NCBI GenBank assembly: GCA_946410455.1
Contig: CAMKAJ010000019.1
Location: 1 to 45,412, forward strand
DNA from: an uncultured Bacteroidales bacterium
GTDB taxonomy: Bacteria; Bacteroidota; Bacteroidia; Bacteroidales; UBA932
Length of the DNA stretch: 45,412 bases
Reading direction: 5' to 3'
Shown here: positions 17,163-29,757 of the stretch, piece by piece
How the letters are laid out: every line of letters starts with the position of its first letter
How positions within the stretch are numbered: the first letter of the stretch is position 1
Made by a program: the position numbers and the translations under genes
The notes under the pieces: generated by a model
Database searches by the model: none
Told to the model about the DNA's origin: nothing
What the model saw: the letters and a program-made list of their open reading frames with translations, nothing else

Positions 17163-17342
17163 GGAAATCAACAACTATTCTAACCAACAATAATTAACCT
17201 TCTACAAGGTATACACTACTAACTAACCGTCCAGGCCCGCTGTGAAGCGGGCCTGAGTCGTTCCATGACCCCAAGATACATAATGCTGGCGCAAACAGGC
17301 CACGGAAGGGGCGACTATCATTCCCTAACGTGGTATATTTAA
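17163..17342 (+). ncRNA. candidate small structured RNA upstream of asd
   Basis: A stretch with its own promoter and three hairpins. H1 is ACCTT/AAGGT (17197-17210). H2 is a perfect 9-bp stem CAGGCCCGC/GCGGGCCTG (17232-17255) with loop TGTGAA. H3 is CCACG..AGGG/CCCT..CGTGG (17300-17333), followed by TATATTT, a weak terminator-like end. The 3' arm of H2 (GGCCTG, 17250-17255) could instead pair with CAGGCC (17296-17301), just before H3, so two exclusive folds are possible. A 25-codon frame (ATG 17265 to TAA 17342) also exists. Alternatives are a 6S-like RNA, an asd leader or a small protein gene. The boundaries are approximate. Confidence 0.4.
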
Positions 17343-17362
17343 TAGAGCCAAAAAGAGGAGTA

Positions 17363-17392
17363 TTGAATTCTCGCGAATTATGCGTATATTTG
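17363..17392 (+). promoter_or_regulatory. asd operon promoter
   Basis: TTG (17363-17365), 19 nt, then TATATTTG (17385-17392). The box ends 6 nt before the ATG at 17399, so the transcript should start at the start codon itself. Confidence 0.7.
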
Positions 17393-17398
17393 TGTGTT

Positions 17399-18403
17399 AT
17401 GAGAGTTGCTATTGTTGGGGTCAGCGGAGCGGTTGGCCAGGAATTTCTTAAAGTGCTGGAAGATAGGCACTTCCCTATCGACGAGCTGGTGTTGTTCGGT
17501 TCTGCTCGCAGTGCCGGACGCAAGTACCCCTTCCAGGGGAAGGACATAGAAGTCAAGCTTCTCCAGCACAACGACGACTTCAAAGACGTGGATATTGCCT
17601 TCACATCAGCCGGAGCATCAACATCCAAGGAGTTTGCGCAAACCATCACCAAGCACGGAGCAATAATGATAGACAACTCCTCGGCTTTCAGGATGGACCC
17701 CGACGTGCCCCTGGTAGTTCCCGAGTGCAATGCGGCAGATGCTCTCAATCGCCCCAGAAACATAATTGCCAACCCCAACTGCACCACCATCATGATGGTA
17801 ACAGTACTTAAACCAATAGAAGAGCTGTCTCACATAACACGCATACACGTAGCGAGTTACCAATCAGCATCCGGAGCCGGGGCCCAGGCCATGGCAGAAC
17901 TGGAGCAGCAATATAAAGAGATAGTTGAAGGGCAGCCCGTCACAGTAAACAAATTCGCCTATCAACTGGCCTACAATGTTATTCCCCAGATAGACGTCTT
18001 CACCGACAACGGCTATACCAAAGAAGAGATGAAGATGTTCAACGAAACCCGGAAGATTCTCCATTCCGACGTGCGTTGTTCGGCCATGTGCGTGCGTATA
18101 TCGGCCCTCCGCTCACATTCAGAGGCTGTCTGGATAGAGACCGAAAAGCCCCTGGAGGTAAAACAGGTGCAGGCAGCCCTTGCAGCAGCTCCCGGAGTCA
18201 CCCTCCAGGACGACCCCGCCACCCAGACCTACCCCATGCCCCTGTTTACCGGCGGCAAGGACGACATTTATGTGGGCCGCGTGCGCAAAGACCTGGCAAA
18301 CGACAACGGCATCACCCTGTGGCTATCTGGAGACCAGATAAAGAAAGGCGCCGCCCTAAATGCCGTACAGATAGCGGAATACCTAATCAGCAAACAATCG
18401 TAA
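17399..18403 (+). CDS. asd: aspartate-semialdehyde dehydrogenase
   Basis: Asd reduces aspartyl phosphate to aspartate semialdehyde with NADPH, the branch point to lysine/diaminopimelate, threonine and methionine. The 334-residue protein starts [16 protein letters not shown] (NADP loop). The catalytic Cys128 lies in ANPNCTT, the phosphate-binding region includes [10 protein letters not shown], and the general-base His lies in [10 protein letters not shown]. The start at 17399 is fixed by family alignment and by a promoter box 6 nt upstream. The mRNA is probably leaderless. The stop overlaps the next start as TAATG, opening a five-gene operon. Confidence 0.96.
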   Translation: MRVAIVGVSGAVGQEFLKVLEDRHFPIDELVLFGSARSAGRKYPFQGKDIEVKLLQHNDDFKDVDIAFTSAGASTSKEFAQTITKHGAIMIDNSSAFRMDPDVPLVVPECNAADALNRPRNIIANPNCTTIMMVTVLKPIEELSHITRIHVASYQSASGAGAQAMAELEQQYKEIVEGQPVTVNKFAYQLAYNVIPQIDVFTDNGYTKEEMKMFNETRKILHSDVRCSAMCVRISALRSHSEAVWIETEKPLEVKQVQAALAAAPGVTLQDDPATQTYPMPLFTGGKDDIYVGRVRKDLANDNGITLWLSGDQIKKGAALNAVQIAEYLISKQS

Positions 18404-19585
18404 TGCCCGATATTTCCCATAAATCAGCCGCGATGCCGGCATCGGCCATCAGGAAGCTGGTCCCCTACTCGGAGGCCGCAGAAGTGGCAGGCGTCAAGGT
18501 TTACCACCTGAACGTTGGCGCACCGGACATCAAGTCCCCCGACTGCGTAAAAGAATCCACCACCGAGTTTCACCACCTCTCCTACACACATTCCGCCGGA
18601 CTTCAAGTCCTGCGTAATGCAATGGCAGAAAAGTATTACAAGCCGCTCGGGCTGGATGTAGAGGCCTCTGATATCATCATCACAGTTGGCGGGAGCGAAG
18701 CATTTGCCATGGCCATGCAGATTGCCGCCGACCCGGGCGACGAGATAATAGTGGTTGAGCCCTTCTACACCAACTACCAGACCTACGCATACCTGAACAG
18801 CATCCAGCTCAAGGTCGTACATACAGATATAAAGGAGGACTTCCATGTCCCCTCCATCGCAGAGTTCGAGAAGCAGCTCAGCCCCCGAACCCGCGCTGTA
18901 CTGCTCTGCAATCCGTGCAACCCTTCAGGAAAGCTCTACAGCAAAGAAGAGATAATGGCAATCGGAGAGTTCTGCAGGGCCAACGGACTGTTTCTGATTT
19001 GCGATGAGGTGTACCGAGAATTCTGCTACACCCAAGAAGCTTTCTTCAGCGCACTCCAGATTCCGGGCTGCGAGAATAACGTAATCCTGGTTGATTCCGT
19101 TTCCAAGAGATACAATCTTTGCGGAGCCAGGATAGGCTGCCTGGTGTCCCGCAACAAGCAAGTTATGCAATGCGCACTCAAATACGCCCAGGCCCGGCTT
19201 TGTCCGCCAGTGTTGGGGCAGCAAGTCGCCCTGCGGGCCCTTGACACGCCACAGGAATACTTCACAGAAGTGCGCCAAGAGTATAAGAAAAGGCGCGACT
19301 ACACCCTGCAGGCCCTGAACGCAATACCCGGAGTATATGCTCCCCTGCCAAACGGAGCATTCTACACCGTAGCCGAACTACCGGTAGATGACACCGAGGC
19401 GTTTGCAAAATGGCTGCTTACCGAGTTCCGTCTGGACGGAGAAACGCTGATGGTAACTCCGGTCGCTTCGTTCTACAAGACCCCCGGAGAAGGCAAACGC
19501 CAGGTGCGTATAGCCTACGTTCTGGAACTCGACCAGCTCAAACGCGCAATGACTATATTAGAGAAAGCATTAGAAGAGTACAAGC

Positions 19586-19593
<8 letters not shown>
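18403..19593 (+). CDS. class I/II PLP aminotransferase (aspartate aminotransferase-like)
   Basis: A 396-residue fold-type I aminotransferase. PLP is held by Lys235 in DSVSKRYNLCGARIG; NPCNPSGKLYS (170-180) and DEVYREF (201-207) are the usual cofactor contacts. The start at 18403 shares TAATG with the asd stop; a longer in-frame start at 18076 runs through asd and is rejected. Being coupled to asd and co-operonic with asnA suggests a role around aspartate, either forming aspartate from oxaloacetate or acting in lysine/methionine synthesis. The exact amino donor is not determined. It overlaps the next gene by 8 nt. Confidence 0.92.
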
Positions 19594-23999
<4,406 letters not shown>

Positions 24000-25601
24000 C
24001 TATTCCTCCCAGCCGGGAAGCACAGGGTATGAGGGGCGCTTTGCAAGGGCGTCGTAGTCTGCTGTAGTTGTTACCTTGCTGCAGCTGAATCTTCGGCCGC
24101 TGCGGTCGTACACCACCACTCTTACCTTGGATGCAGGATTCTTGAGCGTGTACTTGAACATGTGGTAGTTCTTGGAGCAATAGTTGTTGCGGGTACTACC
24201 CTTGAAATGCCCGCGCCCCAGCACTCCCACATTGTAGCCAATGGCCCACCAGTCCTTGCTGCCGTTATAAGGAGCTGTGAACTCGGTACTTACGGGCAGA
24301 TGTTCCAGGTTGCCGCAGAGCTTTCCGTTCTCATACACCTCGGACCGCCAGCCCTCGTCCCAGTTCCACACATTCACGAGAATGGTGCCGGCCCCGTGCT
24401 GCAGCGGGAACTGCTCATATTCGCCTCCAAACACGTCGTCACCCCTGTAAATGCGCATCTGATAGTCGTCCGGGAAGTTCTGGCCCTTGTAGATGTCGGC
24501 CACTACCTCGTTGCCTTTGATGTGCCAGACCGAGTAGCCGTTGGGCGCTCCGTCGGCGCAGTTCTTGCTCCACCACCAGCATCCGCACATTGCCCCGGCA
24601 ACCATCTCGCTGACGCCGTTGGGATAGTGTAAATGCTTGATTGTGTGCGTATGCCCGCTCACGATTCGGGACTTATGAGCAGCCAGCAGCTCCATCACGC
24701 GGCCCACATTAGCCTGCTTGGTGTAAACACCCTCGAAGGGAATGTGCACGCAAAGCACCACCAGCTTGTCTTTATCTATTGCAGCCAGGTCCTGCTGGAG
24801 CCAGCTTACCTGGGCATCGGAAAAATCTGCATGATACTTTCCGGGAGCGCCGTAAGACTCAAAGCACACGTTGTGCATAGAAACAATATGCACGTCTCCC
24901 CTATTGAATGAGTAATTTGCAGGGCCGAAGATATCCTCGAAATAGCGGTGGCGCCGCAACGATATGCTGGGGCTCCCCTCGTCCAGGGCTGTAAGCGGAT
25001 ATTCGAAGTCGTGGTTGCCAAGTGTCTGGAAAACAGGCATTCCCGTCTTTTCTACCGTCATCTCGTTCCGTATAAGGCTCAGCAGATAATTGGTATTGCG
25101 GAATCCCTCGCTGTACGCAATATCGCCAAGGGTGATGGCGTAGTCGGGGCCCTTGCACTTGCGGGCGTAGGCCTTGAGGTCCGGGATTGCCTCCTCAGAG
25201 AGTCGGCGCACATGCCATACCCACTGGCACTGGGGATCGCCAATCAAGAAGAGGTTGAACTCCTTCTCGGGGCCGTTTTTGAGAGGCTCCAGGCAGAAAT
25301 TGTACTCGGGACGGTCTTCCAGTTTCTTGTAGAAGCAGGGCTGGCCCTGACGGATAGGGATTTTGTACTCAGAGGGTATGCTCACAAATACATAATAAGC
25401 CTCCTTCAGACGAGGGAAGCAATACTTACCCTCTCCGTCTGTTGTGACAACCTGATATCCGTCAGACACCACTGCCCCAACCACCGGACGGCCATCCACC
25501 GTGGTAACGGAGCCCTTCACTTCTCTAGGCAGGACTTTTGGTGCAGCGAGCGCAGCTAAACTTATAGCAACGCTTACGATGACAAGAAATAACTTCTTCA
25601 T
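24000..25601 (-). CDS. secreted calcineurin-like phosphoesterase (MetallophosN/C type)
   Basis: A 533-residue exported metallophosphoesterase. It has a signal peptide (1-20, ending LAALAA) and a short beta-sandwich N-domain (about 25-105) resembling carboxypeptidase-regulatory folds. The catalytic core has GDPQ (121-124), LGDIAYSEG (158-166), GNHD (195-198), VHIPF (285-289) and GHTH (316-319), which are the two-metal site motifs. A C-terminal beta-domain (about 360-510) follows. This layout is frequent in Bacteroidota; substrates are mostly unknown. It is last in an operon with a GlpT-like transporter, a glycerol-1-phosphate-dehydrogenase-like enzyme and an Rpe-like epimerase, which suggests it releases phosphate esters in the periplasm. 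Confidence 0.88.
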   Translation of the reverse strand: MKKLFLVIVSVAISLAALAAPKVLPREVKGSVTTVDGRPVVGAVVSDGYQVVTTDGEGKYCFPRLKEAYYVFVSIPSEYKIPIRQGQPCFYKKLEDRPEYNFCLEPLKNGPEKEFNLFLIGDPQCQWVWHVRRLSEEAIPDLKAYARKCKGPDYAITLGDIAYSEGFRNTNYLLSLIRNEMTVEKTGMPVFQTLGNHDFEYPLTALDEGSPSISLRRHRYFEDIFGPANYSFNRGDVHIVSMHNVCFESYGAPGKYHADFSDAQVSWLQQDLAAIDKDKLVVLCVHIPFEGVYTKQANVGRVMELLAAHKSRIVSGHTHTIKHLHYPNGVSEMVAGAMCGCWWWSKNCADGAPNGYSVWHIKGNEVVADIYKGQNFPDDYQMRIYRGDDVFGGEYEQFPLQHGAGTILVNVWNWDEGWRSEVYENGKLCGNLEHLPVSTEFTAPYNGSKDWWAIGYNVGVLGRGHFKGSTRNNYCSKNYHMFKYTLKNPASKVRVVVYDRSGRRFSCSKVTTTADYDALAKRPSYPVLPGWEE

Positions 25602-25604
25602 CTG

Positions 25605-27074
25605 CTATTTGTTATGCAAATCTTCTTCTGAGTAGCCAGTGGCTTTTGCGCCCCATATCGTAGATACAGTTGCAAGGCCTATGATAGCGCATACAAAGAT
25701 GGTAATGTAAGCTGCATTCCATCCGTAATGCTGTGCCACAAAGCCGAAACCGAAACCGGAAACGATGGTGCTCAGATAACCGAAGATTCCCAGAATACCG
25801 TTAGCCGTAGCAGAAGCCCTGTTGGTAGCATGTTGCGCGGCGCAGATGCCCAGAAGGGCCTGGGGACCGTAAATACAGAATCCCAGCAGCGTGAAAGGAA
25901 TCAGCATCAACCACCACGCGGCAGTTGTGGGGAGCATCCAGAAAGCAGCAATACAAAGCGCTACCCCAATCATGCACACAACGCATGTATGATGGGCCTT
26001 GTTGCCAAAAATGTGGTCTGTAGCCCAGCCCCAGAAGAGCATGCCCAGGTTGCCGCCAATGAGCTCAAACACCACGCACAAAGTAGTTGCGTTGGCCATA
26101 GAAAGCCCCTTTGACTCGGTGAGCAACGTGGGCCCCCAGTCGAGGGCGGCAAACCGCACCACGTAAACGAAGAAATTGGTGACGGCCAGAGTCCAGATAA
26201 CACGGTTGCCGTAAACATGCTTGTTCACAAACGCGCGGTGCTCGGCAGCCTCCTCGGGAGTAGTGACAATGGCTTTTTTCTTTCCTACAACCTCGGGCAG
26301 CCCCACGTCTGAAGGGGAATCCTTCATTGTAAAGAAGAGCCATACGGAGCCTAAAACAGCAACTGCAGCGGGAATAAGGAAGCACCAGCGCCATGCCCCG
26401 AAGTGGGCGGCAAATGATGCCACCTTCTGCACATTCGCAGGATCTGCCATGTCCAGATTGAGATTGGCGGTAATAGAAGCCACTACCTCCGGATTAAGGC
26501 TCATATCTACACCCAGATGAGGCATCACCAGCCAGCCGCACAAGGCCATGGCAAGACCGGCGCCAATAGAGTGGGACATATTCCAGAAACTCATCTTGGT
26601 GGCCAGCTCCTTGGGGTGAATCCACTGAGTGAGGGTTTTGGTACATGGCGGCACACCCATCCCCTGCAAGAATCCGTTGACCATCCACAGCACGCCCATC
26701 ACATACACCAGCACAGATGCAATTGCAGCGCCATCCCCGGCCCTGCCGGCCAGAGCCACAATCCATCCCGCCACAGCATCGCTGGTGCCGAAAAGTATGT
26801 TCACGATGGCGCAGAGCATGAGGCCCAGCGACATCACCTTGCGGGCGCTGTTGCGGTCTGTGATTATACCGACAACGTAACGTGAAAGGCCGTAAATAAC
26901 TCCGTGAAGGGTGAGGAAGAGACCCAGCTGGGTTTTGGTAATCCCGAATTCAGCTCCCAGTCCGGGCATAGAGAAAGAGAAATTCTTGCGGACGAGATAG
27001 AACATTGCGTAACCTATCATGGTCACGATGATGGTCCGCCACTGCCAGTATTTTAGTGTCTTTGTGGTTTGCAT
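25605..27074 (-). CDS. GlpT/UhpT-type organophosphate:phosphate antiporter (MFS)
   Basis: A 489-residue, 12-helix major-facilitator transporter of the organophosphate:phosphate antiporter family, which imports glycerol phosphate or sugar phosphates in exchange for phosphate. The family signature near the N-terminus is YAMFYLVRKNFSFSMPGL, then GITKTQLGLFLTLHGVIYGLSRYVVG. GMGVPPCTKTLTQWIHPKE follows. The start at 27074 gives the standard N-terminus; an upstream in-frame start at 27233 lies inside the preceding gene. It begins 5 nt after the dehydrogenase gene and ends 3 nt before the phosphoesterase gene. Substrate specificity is inferred only from neighbours. Confidence 0.92.
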   Translation of the reverse strand: MQTTKTLKYWQWRTIIVTMIGYAMFYLVRKNFSFSMPGLGAEFGITKTQLGLFLTLHGVIYGLSRYVVGIITDRNSARKVMSLGLMLCAIVNILFGTSDAVAGWIVALAGRAGDGAAIASVLVYVMGVLWMVNGFLQGMGVPPCTKTLTQWIHPKELATKMSFWNMSHSIGAGLAMALCGWLVMPHLGVDMSLNPEVVASITANLNLDMADPANVQKVASFAAHFGAWRWCFLIPAAVAVLGSVWLFFTMKDSPSDVGLPEVVGKKKAIVTTPEEAAEHRAFVNKHVYGNRVIWTLAVTNFFVYVVRFAALDWGPTLLTESKGLSMANATTLCVVFELIGGNLGMLFWGWATDHIFGNKAHHTCVVCMIGVALCIAAFWMLPTTAAWWLMLIPFTLLGFCIYGPQALLGICAAQHATNRASATANGILGIFGYLSTIVSGFGFGFVAQHYGWNAAYITIFVCAIIGLATVSTIWGAKATGYSEEDLHNK

Positions 27075-27079
27075 GGCTA

Positions 27080-28423
27080 TTACTTGACTTCCCAGATTCC
27101 GCCCTTGCCGAAGAGCCTCTCTGTGAGCTCGGGCATAAGGCCAAGACGATAAACTACATCGATATTGGTGAAACGGCTGCGCATGTACGGGATATAAGAG
27201 AAGGTCTTGCGCATACGTGCGCGGTCCACGCATATCATTTCCGGCTCGTAAGGAGCGCCCACAAGCTTCAGGTCTTCATAGACTTCATGCAGCGGGATAA
27301 TCTGAGCACGAATCTTCTCTTTAAGCTCGGGCCAGGCAGCCTTGAGCGCCTCAAGCTGCCTGCGCAGGCCGTCCTTATCTACGTATTTGCCCTTGGTCTC
27401 CTCCAGTCCACGGGCCAGATGCCCCGGCTTGCCGGCAAATACCTCGCGTATCTCCTGTTCCATCTGCTCCCAGCTCTTCCACTGCGCAACGCACTTTTCT
27501 ACGTCTATGGTTTCCAGATCTTTCTCGAGCAAAAACTCCAGAGATGCAGTGCTGGCAAGTGTACCAATACCCACTTTGAAGCCATGAGAGACGTGCTTAC
27601 CGTTGGGATAAGCCAGATTCTCCATGTCCCAGCAGTGCGAGAACTGATGCTCGGTACCGGAAGCCGGACGGCTGCTGTGAATAGCCTGCATTGCAAAACC
27701 GCTCATCAGCAGGCCCTCGCTCAGGCGTTCCGTCATTTCTACGTCTCCCGCATGCACGGCTGCAGGCGCGCTCAAAGACTCTTTAAGGCCGTCCTGAACC
27801 AATTCCCAGCCGAAGGGATCGATCGCTTCGGCCCCTACAGCATCGGCCAGCATCCAGTCTGCAGCTGCAGGAATCTTGGCAATGAGGTCGGCGTAACCAG
27901 ACGCAGCCAGCTCCTTGGGCGCAGCGGCGGCGATTACAGGGTCCATCACAAAGCCATAAGGCGCCGGGCAGCTGAACGTCTGCTTGTTGCCGTCTTTGGT
28001 AATGGAAGCCCCGTATGCGGTGTATCCGTCCATAGATGCGGCAGTGCCAACGCACATGTACTTGCGCCCCAGCAAATGGGATACATATTTTGTGAGGTCA
28101 TTGATAACGCCGGAACCAACCGCTATAGCAATCACATCCAGAGGCTCCAGTTTAGCTTTAAGCTGCTCTACGAATTTCCACTCTGCATACAAGTCTGGAT
28201 CGTCTAAGATAAAAGACTGCTCATAAGGCACAGAAGCAGCCTCAAGAGACTGAAGCACTGCTTTACCTGCGACCTCCCAAGTATTTGTGTCAGCGATGAT
28301 TATTGCTTTCTGGCCCGGGAATAGTTTGAGAAACATTTCGGCCGTACGGGCCACTACTCCGGAGCCAATGAAAAGGTCTTTGGTGTCGGTTGTGCGCTGG
28401 AGCGCACGTTCGATTTTGTTCAT
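27080..28423 (-). CDS. sn-glycerol-1-phosphate dehydrogenase-like enzyme (AraM/EgsA family)
   Basis: A 447-residue NAD(P)-dependent, metal-dependent dehydrogenase of the AraM/EgsA group, which interconverts glycerol-1-phosphate and dihydroxyacetone phosphate. The nucleotide loop is GSGVINDLTKY (103-113), followed by VGTAASMDGYTA (126-135). Likely metal ligands are Asp179 (GYADLIAK), His259 (GTEHQFSH) and His280 (SHGFKVG). It is longer than archaeal EgsA, with a helical C-terminal extension of about 90 residues. In an operon with a GlpT-type importer it is more likely catabolic than lipid-synthetic. It could also accept longer polyol phosphates, given the adjacent epimerase. It overlaps the epimerase gene by 4 nt. 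Confidence 0.85.
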   Translation of the reverse strand: MNKIERALQRTTDTKDLFIGSGVVARTAEMFLKLFPGQKAIIIADTNTWEVAGKAVLQSLEAASVPYEQSFILDDPDLYAEWKFVEQLKAKLEPLDVIAIAVGSGVINDLTKYVSHLLGRKYMCVGTAASMDGYTAYGASITKDGNKQTFSCPAPYGFVMDPVIAAAAPKELAASGYADLIAKIPAAADWMLADAVGAEAIDPFGWELVQDGLKESLSAPAAVHAGDVEMTERLSEGLLMSGFAMQAIHSSRPASGTEHQFSHCWDMENLAYPNGKHVSHGFKVGIGTLASTASLEFLLEKDLETIDVEKCVAQWKSWEQMEQEIREVFAGKPGHLARGLEETKGKYVDKDGLRRQLEALKAAWPELKEKIRAQIIPLHEVYEDLKLVGAPYEPEMICVDRARMRKTFSYIPYMRSRFTNIDVVYRLGLMPELTERLFGKGGIWEVK

Positions 28424-29091
28424 ATAGATATTGCTTTTCTAAAAGTCGGTATTGTATCTGTGAGCGACATGCCCTTGCGGTAGATTCCGGCTGTTCCGCC
28501 CACGAATATCTGGGCGCCCATTCCGGCCATAAGGGCGGCACGTTCCGCGCTGACGCTTCCGTCCACACTAATCATTACATCATTCAAGCCCCTGGAATCC
28601 AGCCATTTGCGCGTTTCGGCAACCTTATCCATAATCCCCTCTACCATCTTGGCTCCGGCATATCCGGGGTGCACCAGCATCAGAGTTACAGTATCAAACA
28701 GCCCTATGTGCGGTTCCAGAGCCTTGACGGGGGTCTCCGGATTAACCGCAAGCCCGAAGCGGCAGCCCTGAGCCCTCACAGAGGCACTCAGTTCGTTGAA
28801 GCTTCGGGGCAATTCTACGTGCACGCTCAAACAATCGCCCTTACGGAGCTCGAAGCGCTCCATTACAAGTTCCGGATCGGTAACCATCAGATGAATATCC
28901 AGAGGCTGAGTAGTCCTTGCATGCATAGCCTTTATAAAATCTGGGCCGAAAGTCAGGTTGGGCACAAAGTGCGCATCCATTACATCAACGTGGAGCCAGT
29001 CTACTCCCTGCTCCTTTAGGAAGTCTATATCTGCCCCGAGATTCATGAGGTCGGAGCACATTACAGATACTGAAATATATCTCTTAGTCAT
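28420..29091 (-). CDS. divergent ribulose-phosphate 3-epimerase family protein
   Basis: A 223-residue TIM barrel of the Rpe/AlsE family, epimerising ketose phosphates at C3. The metal site is intact: His34 and Asp36 in LHVDVMD, His67 in DIHLMV, Asp177 in SVDGS. Several hallmark positions differ from standard Rpe: SVSVM instead of SPSIL at the N-terminus, MLVHPGYAGAKM instead of MTVNPGFGGQ, and VDGSV instead of VDGGI. The substrate is therefore probably not plain ribulose 5-phosphate. The ATG at 29091 is preferred over an upstream TTG at 29109, because a -7 box (29105-29098) lies between them. It heads the polyol-phosphate operon, overlapping the dehydrogenase gene by ATGA. Confidence 0.85.
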   Translation of the reverse strand: MTKRYISVSVMCSDLMNLGADIDFLKEQGVDWLHVDVMDAHFVPNLTFGPDFIKAMHARTTQPLDIHLMVTDPELVMERFELRKGDCLSVHVELPRSFNELSASVRAQGCRFGLAVNPETPVKALEPHIGLFDTVTLMLVHPGYAGAKMVEGIMDKVAETRKWLDSRGLNDVMISVDGSVSAERAALMAGMGAQIFVGGTAGIYRKGMSLTDTIPTFRKAISI

Positions 29092-29097
29092 ATTATC

Positions 29098-29105
29098 CAA
29101 AGTTA
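29098..29105 (-). promoter_or_regulatory. -7 box of the polyol-phosphate operon
   Basis: Minus strand TAACTTTG (29105-29098) matches TAnnTTTG and ends 6 nt before the ATG at 29091, predicting a leaderless mRNA. No good -33 TTG is seen, which may mean that an activator is needed. Confidence 0.5.
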
Positions 29106-29161
29106 GCAAAATCTTGCCACATTATCCTATCCCAAAATATCTTTTTTACCGGTTTATTCCC

Positions 29162-29224
29162 TGTAACATTTTTGTTTATATTATTAACATTATTGTTTCT
29201 TGCATTAATTTCCAATGTGTTACA
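29162..29224. repeat. near-perfect spaced inverted repeat in the divergent spacer
   Basis: TGTAACATT (29162-29170) and AATGTGTTACA (29214-29224) are inverted copies apart from one inserted base. They lie between the divergent polyol-phosphate operon and the small acidic protein gene. They could be paired operator sites, but the 43-nt spacing makes this uncertain. Confidence 0.3.
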
Positions 29225-29275
29225 TAGAGAGGTAAATTAAATCAACAAAAACACCCATTACTGTGAGAAAATGCC

Positions 29276-29283
29276 TACATTTG
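29276..29283 (+). promoter_or_regulatory. -7 box of the small acidic protein gene
   Basis: TACATTTG matches the consensus exactly and ends 21 nt before the ATG at 29305. No TTTG stands at the expected -33 position. Confidence 0.45.
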
Positions 29284-29304
29284 TGTGTTCTTAAGAATTG
29301 ATTT

Positions 29305-29757
29305 ATGGCATACGACATCACCCTACCCCTCTCTCCTGCCTGGACAAGCGAGCAGGACCGCTACGAAGAAATCGACGGCGTTCTCATTACCCACCTTGAA
29401 TGCCACCTGCCAGCCGGCGACGGCAAGAGCGACGAGGCGTTTCTCGACCTCTACGTTGGCGACCTCCCCTCCGACACTACAGCCGAAGACGAAGCCTACG
29501 CCAACTACGCAGAAATTATTGGCTGGGACGACGAAGAGGACGAAGAAGAAAACCCCATCGCAGAATGGAGGTTCCAGAAGAAAAAGGCTTTCGGTTTCTC
29601 CGGGGAGTGCGAAGATGGCTCCATCATGCTCCTCATGTGCGTAGAAATCATAAAGGGCGGCCTTCTTATCTGCAGCGTAATTGCCAAGAACGACGACGAG
29701 GTATCTAAGTGGGCCAAATACGTGGAAGACAACCTTAGGGTCGTAAAAGAAGGCTAA
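29305..29757 (+). CDS. small acidic protein of unknown function
   Basis: A 150-residue soluble protein without signal peptide or membrane segments; I do not recognise the family. The composition is strongly acidic, with a run of Asp/Glu at about 73-82 (WDDEEDEEEN). The second half looks folded (RFQKKKAFGFSGE, SIMLLMCVEIIKGGLLICSVIAKNDDEV), with two hydrophobic strands and a closing amphipathic helix (SKWAKYVEDNLRVV). Codon use is like that of its neighbours and there is a consensus -7 box, so it is a real gene. It is convergent with the SEC-C gene, the stop codons overlapping. Confidence 0.75.
   Translation: MAYDITLPLSPAWTSEQDRYEEIDGVLITHLECHLPAGDGKSDEAFLDLYVGDLPSDTTAEDEAYANYAEIIGWDDEEDEEENPIAEWRFQKKKAFGFSGECEDGSIMLLMCVEIIKGGLLICSVIAKNDDEVSKWAKYVEDNLRVVKEG

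Noticed and set aside
18076..18402. 109-codon N-terminal extension of the aminotransferase
   Set aside because: It lies in another frame of asd and lacks similarity to the family; the TAATG junction marks the real start.
27056..28207. Antisense open frame of 383 codons across the dehydrogenase gene
   Set aside because: It runs against conserved AraM/EgsA sequence and has Cys/His-rich, family-less content.
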